Source: CAVPDE01 sp963707125 (lineage in GTDB: Bacteria > Desulfobacterota > DSM-4660 > Desulfatiglandales > HGW-15). Taken from it: 64,000 nt of DNA. The notes under the pieces are model-generated. The model did no database searches and was not told the origin of the DNA. It saw nothing but the letters and a program-made list of their open reading frames with translations. Where the stretch lies: positions 62,001 to 126,000 of the forward strand of contig CAVPOU010000017.1 of assembly GCA_963707125.1 (NCBI GenBank). The letters are read 5' to 3'. Of the stretch, positions 24,630 through 32,260 are shown piece by piece. The translations under genes and the position numbers were made by a program. The first letter of the stretch is position 1. Every line of letters starts with the position of its first letter.

Positions 24630-25652
24630 ATGATGATCCTCGGCATAGATACTTCGTGCGATGATACGTCTGCAGGAGTCGTAACGGATGGCAGCAGGGT
24701 CCTGTCCAGTGTCGTCCACTCACAGGTTCAGCTTCATCATCCTTACGGAGGAGTGGTCCCGGAGCTCGCTTCGCGGGAACACCTGGGGAAGATCGAGACC
24801 GTCGTCGATCAGGCCCTCGGCAAAGCCCACATAACCCGAAAGGACCTCGACGGGATCGCGGTGACCATTGGCCCCGGTCTGATCGGGTCCCTGCTGGTTG
24901 GTCTCTATTTTGCAAAGGCTTTCGCATACGTCCTGGAAATCCCCTATGTCGGAATCAATCATCTCGAAGGTCACATCCTGTCTATTTTCCTGGAAGAGAG
25001 AACTCCGCCTTTGCCCTTCGTGGTCCTGACCGTTTCGGGCGGCCATACCTCCCTGTACCACGTGAAAGAGGTCGGTCATTACGCACCTCTGGGCCAGACC
25101 CTGGACGATGCAGCAGGGGAAGCCTTTGACAAAGTCGCCAAGGTCCTGGGCCTGGGATATCCCGGAGGGGTGGTGATCGAAAACCTGGCCCGGTCAGGAA
25201 ACAATGACCGGATCCGTTTCCCCAGAGCCTACCTGGCCCCTGATTCCCTGGATTTCAGCTTCAGCGGACTCAAGACCGCTGTGGCCCTCTATGTCAGGAG
25301 ATGGCGGGAGAGCGAACCAAAAGAAGTCTCCATGGCGGATATCGCCGCCTCCTTCCAGGAAGCGGTGATCGATGTCTTGACCCAGAAGGTCATTGCCGCC
25401 GCAGAGAGGATGAAGGTCGCTTCTGTCGTGGTTGCCGGAGGCGTAGCGTGCAATCAGGCTCTGAGAGATAGAGTGAAGGATCTGGCATCCCGGTGCGGAA
25501 TGGCCTTCTACTACCCCCGGCCGGCCTTTTGCACGGACAACGGCGCGATGATTGCTCTCGCCGGCTATCACAGGATTTCTAGGGGAGAGCGGGCGGATTT
25601 ATCCCTGGATGTGAAGTCCAGATATCCTATCGAAGATATCCCACCCCTATGA
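24630..25652 (+). CDS. tsaD: tRNA N6-adenosine threonylcarbamoyltransferase TsaD
   Basis: 340 residues. Start MILGIDTSCDDTSAGVV; the metal-binding HLEGHI (HxxxH) lies near residue 111; TVSGGHTSLYHV and VAGGVACNQALRDRV follow, with the Asp in CTDNGAMIA. Transfers the threonylcarbamoyl group to A37 of ANN-decoding tRNAs. ATG 24630 or 24633. Its stop overlaps the rsmA start by 4 bases. Confidence 0.96.
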   Translation: MMILGIDTSCDDTSAGVVTDGSRVLSSVVHSQVQLHHPYGGVVPELASREHLGKIETVVDQALGKAHITRKDLDGIAVTIGPGLIGSLLVGLYFAKAFAYVLEIPYVGINHLEGHILSIFLEERTPPLPFVVLTVSGGHTSLYHVKEVGHYAPLGQTLDDAAGEAFDKVAKVLGLGYPGGVVIENLARSGNNDRIRFPRAYLAPDSLDFSFSGLKTAVALYVRRWRESEPKEVSMADIAASFQEAVIDVLTQKVIAAAERMKVASVVVAGGVACNQALRDRVKDLASRCGMAFYYPRPAFCTDNGAMIALAGYHRISRGERADLSLDVKSRYPIEDIPPL

Positions 25653-26485
25653 GAAAAAAATCCTTTCCATCCAGGCGCTCCAGCCCCTTCAGACCCAAGA
25701 AGAGCCTTGGGCAGCATTTCCTGAGAGACCCGCTCATCATCGAGCGGATCCTGGCCGGAGCGAAGTTCAGCAGGAGTTCAACGGTCCTAGAAGTGGGAGC
25801 CGGGCTGGGAGCTTTGACCTTCCCTCTCGCATCCTGTGTCCACAACGTGATGGCCGTTGAAAAAGACGGAGCCCTTGCCGAGAAGCTCAGGGCCGGCCTC
25901 GCCCGTGAAGGGATCGGGAATGTCACCCTGATCCATGAAGACATCCTCAAACTGGACCTCGCCCCGCTTTCCGAAGAGAAGATCGAAGTCATTGGGAATA
26001 TCCCTTACAACATTTCATCCCCGCTCATAGAAAAACTGATCCGCAACCGGGACCGCATTCCAAGAGCCATCCTCACCCTTCAGCATGAACTGGCCGGGAG
26101 ACTGACCGCCTCGCCTGGGAACAAACAGTACGGCGCCCTGACGGTTCTCATCCAGTATCATGCTCACCTTTCCCCGCTTCTTGAAATCCCGAGGCAAGCC
26201 TTTTACCCTAAGCCGAAAGTCAGCTCCACTGTCGTGCAGTTTGAATTCTCAAAGCCCTTTCCCAGGAGGGCGGACGATGAAGAATTCTTCAGGAAGGTCG
26301 TTCGGGCGGCATTTGCTCATCGGCGGAAAACCCTCCTCAACTCTCTGAGAGGCACGTTTCCGTCCTGGGAGGTGCAGAGCACTCTGAACGCCATGAAGCA
26401 CTGTGCCATAGACCCCCAAAGGAGAGCCGAAACCCTCAGCATCGACGACTTTCTCAACCTCAGCGCGGCCCTCGCCGTTTCTTGA
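25649..26485 (+). CDS. rsmA: 16S rRNA dimethyladenosine transferase
   Basis: 278 residues. SLGQHFLRDPLIIERIL, SAM-binding VLEVGAGLGALTFPLA, catalytic VIGNIPYNISSPLIEKLI. Dimethylates A1518 and A1519 (E. coli numbering) of 16S rRNA. Translationally coupled to tsaD through a 4-base overlap. Confidence 0.96.
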   Translation: MRKKSFPSRRSSPFRPKKSLGQHFLRDPLIIERILAGAKFSRSSTVLEVGAGLGALTFPLASCVHNVMAVEKDGALAEKLRAGLAREGIGNVTLIHEDILKLDLAPLSEEKIEVIGNIPYNISSPLIEKLIRNRDRIPRAILTLQHELAGRLTASPGNKQYGALTVLIQYHAHLSPLLEIPRQAFYPKPKVSSTVVQFEFSKPFPRRADDEEFFRKVVRAAFAHRRKTLLNSLRGTFPSWEVQSTLNAMKHCAIDPQRRAETLSIDDFLNLSAALAVS

Positions 26486-26590
26486 CAAGTCCTGCCTGCA
26501 GAGTTAATATGTTTTTTTTGATAAAGAAGCCCCAGGGATAGCTTTCTCCCGTGAAAGCGCGTGTGTCGAAGGATATCGGGCGGCGTCAAG

Positions 26591-27235
26591 ATGCACCAGT
26601 ATATTGCAATCGAAGGACCCCTTGGGGTCGGCAAGACGAGCCTTGCCGGGATGCTCGCGGAAAAAATAGACGGCCAGGTCCTGCTTGAGGATGTGGATGA
26701 AAATCCCTTCCTCATTAATTTTTATCAGAATCCGAAGAAGTTCGCCTTCCAGACACAGATTTTCTTTCTTCTCAGGCGATACCATCTTGCCTCAGACCTG
26801 GCCCAGATCGATCTTTTCAGCCGGGCAACCGTTGCGGACTTTCTTTTCGACAAGGACAGGATCTTTGCGCGAGTGAACCTGGAGGACAATGACTACTGGC
26901 TTTACGAGCAGTTGTTCGGGATTCTGAAAAAAAGAGTGCCTCCCCCTGACCTCGTCATCTTTCTTCAGGCCAAGACCGAAGCCCTTATGGAGCGAATCAG
27001 GAAAAGGGGAAGGAAATACGAAAGGTCTGTGAGTTTCAAATATCTTGATCGGATCAATCAGGCTTTCAACGAGTTCTTCTTTCACTATGCTGATTCTCCT
27101 CTGCTCGTGGTCAATGCCTCCGACATCGATTTCGTTCATGTTCCCGAAGACTTTGAAGATCTGGTTCAACAGGTTCAAACCATGAAATCAGGGGTTCAGT
27201 ACTACATCCCGATGAGTTCAAAGGGGGGAGATTGA
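26591..27235 (+). CDS. Deoxynucleoside kinase family protein
   Basis: 214 residues from ATG 26591 (MHQYIAIEGPLGVGKTSLAG, P-loop GPLGVGKTS). Substrate-site residues LLEDVDENPFLINFYQNP, the DRS-like turn in FSRATVADFLFDKDR, and the lid RIRKRGRKYE match dGK/dAK-type kinases. Salvages deoxynucleosides with ATP. An upstream in-frame ATG (26561) lacks a ribosome site. Often next to panC in this group, 30 bases downstream here. Confidence 0.85.
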   Translation: MHQYIAIEGPLGVGKTSLAGMLAEKIDGQVLLEDVDENPFLINFYQNPKKFAFQTQIFFLLRRYHLASDLAQIDLFSRATVADFLFDKDRIFARVNLEDNDYWLYEQLFGILKKRVPPPDLVIFLQAKTEALMERIRKRGRKYERSVSFKYLDRINQAFNEFFFHYADSPLLVVNASDIDFVHVPEDFEDLVQQVQTMKSGVQYYIPMSSKGGD

Positions 27236-27265
27236 GGCTTTTAACCTCCAACCGGAGATTGGATT

Positions 27266-28123
27266 ATGGAAGTCATTGAAAAAACGGACGGGATGCAGCA
27301 AAAAGCGGAAGAGCTGAGACTGGCCGGAAAGGTGCTTGGATTTGTCCCCACCATGGGCTTCTTCCACGAGGGGCACCTGGAACTGATGAGAGTGGCAAGG
27401 AAGCACTGTGATGTCGTGATCATCAGTATTTTTGTAAACCCCATGCAGTTCGGGCCGAAAGAAGACCTGACCGCCTACCCCCGTGATTTGGAAGGAGATC
27501 TGGCCAAAGCGCGGCAGGTGGGTGTGGATATCGCTTTTGTTCCGACCGTCGATCAGATTTACACCAAGGACTTTGAGAGCAGAGTGTCCGTGGAGAAGGT
27601 GACAAAACATCTTTGCGGCCTCTCAAGACCGACCCATTTCGATGGGGTAACCACGATTGTTGCCAAGCTCTTCAACATCACAAAGCCCCATCTGGCTGTC
27701 TTCGGGCAAAAGGACTATCAGCAGCTCACGGTCATCAGCCGAATGGTCAAGGACCTGAACATGGACCTCCAGATTTTGGGGGTGCCTACCTACAGAGAAC
27801 CTGACGGCCTGGCCATGAGTTCCCGCAACAGTTACCTCAACGCCGAAGAAAGAAAGTCCGCCCTCTGTCTTAAGAAATCCCTCGACCTTGCGCGGGAAAT
27901 GGTCCGCAAGGGGGAGACACAGTCCGCCGCCATCAAGAAAGCCATCGAAGATTTAGTCCGCAGCCAACCCTACACGCAGATCGACTATGTCAATCTCTGT
28001 GATCCATTTACCCTGGACGATGTGGACAATCTAACCGGTGAAACTCTGTTAGCCCTTGCCGTCAGAGTCGGAAAAACACGGCTCATCGACAACTGCGTCC
28101 TTGGCAAGGCTGAGAAGCGATAG
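27266..28123 (+). CDS. panC: Pantothenate synthetase
   Basis: 285 residues. VPTMGFFHEGHLELMRVA (HxGH-type ATP site), VVIISIFVNPMQFGPKEDL, FGQKDYQQLTVISRMV and LAMSSRNSYLNAEER. Joins pantoate and beta-alanine with ATP. The N-terminal ten residues are slightly longer than usual. GGAGATTGGATT lies just upstream. Confidence 0.96.
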   Translation: MEVIEKTDGMQQKAEELRLAGKVLGFVPTMGFFHEGHLELMRVARKHCDVVIISIFVNPMQFGPKEDLTAYPRDLEGDLAKARQVGVDIAFVPTVDQIYTKDFESRVSVEKVTKHLCGLSRPTHFDGVTTIVAKLFNITKPHLAVFGQKDYQQLTVISRMVKDLNMDLQILGVPTYREPDGLAMSSRNSYLNAEERKSALCLKKSLDLAREMVRKGETQSAAIKKAIEDLVRSQPYTQIDYVNLCDPFTLDDVDNLTGETLLALAVRVGKTRLIDNCVLGKAEKR

Positions 28124-28153
28124 AAAATCTAATTTGAGAGAGAGGATAAAACC

Positions 28154-29341
28154 ATGACCATTGAAAGCAAAACCGATCCCAAGTCTGAGACTTTTCTGTT
28201 TACTTCCGAGTCCGTGACAGAAGGCCACCCGGACAAAGTGGCGGATCAGATTTCCGACCACATCCTGGACAGTATTCTGGAGCAGGACAAGAAGGCGCGA
28301 GTGGCCTGCGAGACCCTTGTCACCACAGGGATGGCGGTGATTGCAGGGGAGATTACCACCACGGCCTATGTCGAGATGCCCGAGATCGTTCGTCAGACCA
28401 TCAGGGAGATCGGCTACAAGAACTCCTCCATGGGGTTTGATTGGGAGACCTGCGCGGTGATCACCTCCATCGACCGGCAGTCCCCGGATATCGCCATAGG
28501 CGTTAACGGGGCCGGTCTGTACAAGGAGCAGGGCGCCGGAGACCAGGGGCTGATGTTCGGCTATGCGTGCAGGGACACGCAACCCCTGATGCCTATGCCC
28601 ATTTTTCTCGCTCACGGTTTGACACAGAGGCTGGCCCATGTTCGCAAGTCCGGCAAGCTTCCATGGCTGCGTCCGGACGGCAAATCCCAGGTGACCGTGG
28701 AGTACATCAATGGGAAACCGCTCAGGGCGCACGCTGTGGTCATCGCGGCCCAGCACAACCCGGAAGTGGATTACGACACTCTCCGGGAATCCATCATTGA
28801 AGAGGTCATTAAGAAAGTCATTCCCTCATCCATGCTGGACAAGGAGACCCAGTTCTTCATCAACACCACAGGCCGTTTTGTCGTTGGAGGGCCATTGGGA
28901 GACTGTGGCTTGACCGGTAGAAAAATCATCATGGACACTTACGGAGGATTCGGGTATCACGGCGGCGGGGCTTTCTCAGGAAAGGACCCCTCCAAGGTGG
29001 ACCGAAGTTCCTGCTACATGTGCCGCTACATTGCAAAGAACATCGTCGCCGCCGGTCTTTCAGAGAAGTGCGAAATTCAGGTGGCCTACACCATTGGCCG
29101 CGCCCAGCCTGTCTCTGTGATGGTGGGGACCTACGGCACAGGGGTTTTGCCCAATGCCGAGTTGACGCGGATTGTCCAGAAGGTTTTCGACCTTCGGCCT
29201 AGAGCGATCATTGAAAAACTGGACCTCTTGAGACCCATTTTCAGAAAGACGTCCAACTATGGCCACTTCGGCCGCGAACTCCCGGAATTCACCTGGGAGA
29301 AAACAGACTCTGTGGAGGACCTCAAGAAAGCGGTGAAGTAA
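28154..29341 (+). CDS. metK: S-adenosylmethionine synthase
   Basis: 395 residues. FTSESVTEGHPDKVADQISD, GAGDQGLMFGYACRDT, GGPLGDCGLTGRKIIMDTYG and GGGAFSGKDPSKVDRS are the family signatures. Makes SAM from methionine and ATP. GAGAGAGGA precedes the ATG. Followed by four hairpins and then ahcY, giving a SAM-cycle pair. Confidence 0.97.
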   Translation: MTIESKTDPKSETFLFTSESVTEGHPDKVADQISDHILDSILEQDKKARVACETLVTTGMAVIAGEITTTAYVEMPEIVRQTIREIGYKNSSMGFDWETCAVITSIDRQSPDIAIGVNGAGLYKEQGAGDQGLMFGYACRDTQPLMPMPIFLAHGLTQRLAHVRKSGKLPWLRPDGKSQVTVEYINGKPLRAHAVVIAAQHNPEVDYDTLRESIIEEVIKKVIPSSMLDKETQFFINTTGRFVVGGPLGDCGLTGRKIIMDTYGGFGYHGGGAFSGKDPSKVDRSSCYMCRYIAKNIVAAGLSEKCEIQVAYTIGRAQPVSVMVGTYGTGVLPNAELTRIVQKVFDLRPRAIIEKLDLLRPIFRKTSNYGHFGRELPEFTWEKTDSVEDLKKAVK

Positions 29342-29446
29342 TGAAATCCGCCGTGGCGGATTTCATGGAACGTCCTGCCGCAGGCAGGACTCGTAGCTCC
29401 CGCAGAGAGGGAGCGTTATCTGAAATCGGATTCCATCCGATTTCAG
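29342..29446 (+). promoter_or_regulatory. Array of four hairpins between metK and ahcY
   Basis: Four near-perfect stems in 105 bases: TGAAATCCGC/GCGGATTTCA (29342-29365, loop CGTG); GTCCTGCC/GGCAGGAC (29372-29390, loop GCA); GCTCCC/GGGAGC (29396-29414); CTGAAATCGGAT/ATCCGATTTCAG (29420-29446, loop TCC). No T-runs, so not plain terminators. Starts one base after the metK stop and ends 22 bases before the ahcY ATG. Confidence 0.7.
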
Positions 29447-29468
29447 GAAGTGACTGAAAGGAACGACA

Positions 29469-30794
29469 ATGAACTATGATATTCGCGACATCAAACTTGC
29501 TGAAAAAGGCCGGTTGAGAATTGAGTGGGCCGGTATGAGCATGCCGGTGCTAAGAAAGATCAGGGAGCGGTTTGCAAAGGAACAGCCCCTTAAAGGGCTC
29601 AGGCTCTCTGCCTGCCTTCATGTGACCACCGAGACGGCCAATCTGCTCAAAACCCTGAAGGCGGGTGGGGCTGAGGTCGTGGTCTGCGCCTCCAATCCTC
29701 TTTCAACTCAGGACGACGCAGCCGCATCCCTTGTGGCCGATGATGGGATTCCTGCCTTTGCGATCAAGGGAGAGGACACGAAAACTTACTATGATCATAT
29801 CCTTTCTGCTCTCAAGCACAGGCCGAACCTCACCATGGACGATGGAGCCGATCTGGTAGGTTCTCTCCATTTTATCGCTCTTGAGAAATGGAAGGCCCTT
29901 GATCAAGGAATCAGGGAATGGATTCTGAGCCTGTCCAAGAAGGACAGGAAGGCCTTTCTGTCCGCAGTGATTGGAGGAACCGAGGAGACGACGACAGGCG
30001 TCATCCGGCTCCGCAGCATGGAAAGAGACGGAGTGCTCAAGTTCCCCATCATTTCAGTGAACGACGCCAATACAAAACACCTCTTTGATAACCGGTACGG
30101 TACCGGCCAGAGCACTGTGGACGGCATCATCCGGGCGACAAACCGCCTCCTGGCAGGCTCCACTTTTGTAGTGAGTGGCTACGGCTGGTGCGGAAGGGGC
30201 GTGGCCATTCGAGCCAAAGGGCACGGAGCCCATGTCATCGTGTGCGAAGTGGATCCCTTGAAAGCTTTGGAAGCGGTGATGGACGGATATCAGGTGATGC
30301 CGATCGCCAAGGCCGCCCCTGCTGGAGACATCTTCTGCACCCTGACCGGAGACCTGAATGTCATCAGGAAAGAGCATTTCCTCAAGATGAAAGACGGGGC
30401 CATCGTTTGCAACTCGGGCCATTTCGATGTGGAGCTGGAGTTGCCTGCATTGAGGAAATCCTCGGTTGCGCAAAGAATGATCCGGGACTTTGTGGAGGAG
30501 TTCACTCTGAAAGACGGCCGAAAAATTTATGTTCTCGCCGAAGGCCGTCTCATCAATCTCGCTGCTGCGGAAGGGCACCCATCGAGCGTCATGGACATGA
30601 GTTTTGCAAACCAGGCCCTTTCTGCAGAATACATGGCCAAAGCGCACAAGAGCCTGCAGAAGAAAGTCTATCCGGTCCCTGCCCACCTTGACCGGGAGAT
30701 TGCAAGGCTCAAACTCGAATCCATGAACGTGGACATCGACACACTCACTGCCGAACAAGAGAAATATCTTTCTTCCTGGGAAATGGGGACGTAA
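29469..30794 (+). CDS. ahcY: Adenosylhomocysteinase
   Basis: 441 residues. SACLHVTTETANLLKTLKAG, GGTEETTTGVIRLRSMERDG, VNDANTKHLFDNRYGTGQST and the NAD site VVSGYGWCGRGVAIRAKGHG. Splits S-adenosylhomocysteine to adenosine and homocysteine, completing the methyl cycle with MetK. GAAAGGA precedes ATG 29469. Confidence 0.96.
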   Translation: MNYDIRDIKLAEKGRLRIEWAGMSMPVLRKIRERFAKEQPLKGLRLSACLHVTTETANLLKTLKAGGAEVVVCASNPLSTQDDAAASLVADDGIPAFAIKGEDTKTYYDHILSALKHRPNLTMDDGADLVGSLHFIALEKWKALDQGIREWILSLSKKDRKAFLSAVIGGTEETTTGVIRLRSMERDGVLKFPIISVNDANTKHLFDNRYGTGQSTVDGIIRATNRLLAGSTFVVSGYGWCGRGVAIRAKGHGAHVIVCEVDPLKALEAVMDGYQVMPIAKAAPAGDIFCTLTGDLNVIRKEHFLKMKDGAIVCNSGHFDVELELPALRKSSVAQRMIRDFVEEFTLKDGRKIYVLAEGRLINLAAAEGHPSSVMDMSFANQALSAEYMAKAHKSLQKKVYPVPAHLDREIARLKLESMNVDIDTLTAEQEKYLSSWEMGT

Positions 30795-30922
30795 CAACGG
30801 CTTACGGCGCACGGCACACGGCCCACGGCTATTCAGTATTTTGGTGCCACGGACAAGCTCCGCTTGTCCGTGTTTCGCTCTTTTCACTTCCACCATCCCA
30901 CGGGCAAGCGCAGCTTGCCGTG
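30795..30922 (+). repeat. Low-complexity stretch and two dispersed hairpins
   Basis: 30796-30828 is built of ACGGC/CACGG units (GGCGCACGGCACACGGCCCA). Then two hairpins of the dispersed family: CACGGACAAGC/GCTTGTCCGTG (30848-30872, loop TCC) and CACGGGCAAGC/GCTTGCCGTG (30899-30922), the latter with a compensating change in the stem and one bulge. Confidence 0.75.
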
Positions 30923-30987
30923 CCATCCATCCTATATTTTATGCACTTTGGTCTCTCACCTTTAGGCACTTCTTCTCATTTAGTCAC

Positions 30988-31950
30988 TCAGTAGAATATC
31001 GTTAGCGTTCTGTGATAGGGCTTAGCTCTGAATTCATGGTCTTGCCCCAGATTCCACAGAAGCCAGTCGATCTGACTGGCACTGACCTCTTTCCCGAGAC
31101 GCTTCATCTCCCGGCAAATGAGTTCCACCGCCCATATCGTGTTGGCCCGGATCTCAACCTCTTCTTCACTTCCTGCATTCAGGTATACCATTCGGTCTAC
31201 CCTCTCTGCGAGGCCTGGAGAATATTCCAATGCCCCAACGTGGCGAAGCACCTGGGGCAGCTTGTAATCAGCAAACGCTGTGAGTTCCTCCATGTCGCTG
31301 AAACTCCCCAGCCCTTTCCCCGAGAGCGCCCCGTGAAGGTCAGCGGCGAACAGCTGCGCTCTTTTATAAAAGAAGACCTTGTGACCTTGATACGTCGCTT
31401 CGTCGCGGAAGGAGGAGAAACCGGATGCAAGCGTTGTCGCGAGTTTTAACGCAGATCCCCCAGCGACCGCTATCAGTTCTGACGCTTTTCCTCTGTATTT
31501 TTCCAGCAGGACCCGCCCCAGCTCCTTCAAGTTCCGGAGGCGTTCCTCCATGAGCTGCAAAACACCGGTCCCCGCAAGCATATTCTCAAGTTGTTTCATG
31601 GTGAGAGTGGCCTGGAACGAAGCATCGATGAGGGGAATCCCTGACTCAAGCGTCTTTTTGAGAGAGACAGCCAGCCCATAGTATCCCGAATAGTTCTTTC
31701 CTCTGTACGCGATTTCCCATTTCTCAGTCCCAGGCGGTGGCCAAAAACAGAAATTGATGGTATCCACAACAAGAAGATATGCGACCGTCTCCTCGTCGTT
31801 GCCCTGGGAGTGATGCTCTGCATCCCACCTGGGCATGGGGGCGCCGCTCTCCGCCAGTTCCCGGCTGAATTTTTTCAGGGCCTCATGGTTGATCCGGGCA
31901 TGGCGGCTCTTCTCCGCCACGTTTCTCGCTGTCTCAAGAACTTCGAACAT
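30988..31950 (-). CDS. Queuosine salvage protein (DUF2419, Qng1-like nucleosidase)
   Basis: 320 residues. Family features: VVDTINFCFWPPPGTEKWEI near residue 60 and SGYYGLAVSLKKTLESGIPL, then RVDRMVYLNAG and WAVELICREMKRLG. Eukaryotic Qng1 (DUF2419) releases queuine from queuosine 5'-phosphate for reuse; bacterial members are sporadic. Faces ahcY tail to tail. No tgt or Q transporter is in the window, so whether it salvages queuine here is inferred only. Confidence 0.85.
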   Translation of the reverse strand: MFEVLETARNVAEKSRHARINHEALKKFSRELAESGAPMPRWDAEHHSQGNDEETVAYLLVVDTINFCFWPPPGTEKWEIAYRGKNYSGYYGLAVSLKKTLESGIPLIDASFQATLTMKQLENMLAGTGVLQLMEERLRNLKELGRVLLEKYRGKASELIAVAGGSALKLATTLASGFSSFRDEATYQGHKVFFYKRAQLFAADLHGALSGKGLGSFSDMEELTAFADYKLPQVLRHVGALEYSPGLAERVDRMVYLNAGSEEEVEIRANTIWAVELICREMKRLGKEVSASQIDWLLWNLGQDHEFRAKPYHRTLTIFY

Positions 31951-32054
31951 CGCTGAGCCTCTTCTGCTTCAAAATAAGACCTGCATACCACAACTCTTTG
32001 ACTTTACCAATTGCATGATTTCCATTTTCTGCTAGACTGGCTCGGATTGGGTGG

Positions 32055-32188
32055 CACGGACAAACTTGCTTTGTCCGTGGTGTGGAGTGGCGAGAACTGA
32101 CCGCCACGGATAAACGCAGTTTGTCCTTGGTTTCCCTCATGGATCGCAGCCATTGTTTCCTTTCACGGACAAACGAAGTTTGTCCGTG
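32055..32188 (+). repeat. Three dispersed hairpins upstream of the ABC binding-protein gene
   Basis: CACGGACAAA/TTTGTCCGTG (32055-32079), a degenerate CACGGATAAAC/GTTTGTCCTTG (32103-32129) and CACGGACAAAC/GTTTGTCCGTG (32164-32188, loop GAA). The interval 31951-32260 contains no gene; it ends in CTTTAGGCATTT directly before the next start codon. Confidence 0.75.
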
Positions 32189-32260
32189 CCACCAAGGATT
32201 TTGTGTTTGTTGTTTTCTTGGTTTTTCAACTTTAGGCGCTTCTTCTTCCTTTAGGCATTT

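Noticed and set aside
29342..29468. SAH or SAM riboswitch between metK and ahcY
   Set aside because: Position is suggestive, but the sequence is four simple hairpins without the conserved core or pseudoknot I would expect.
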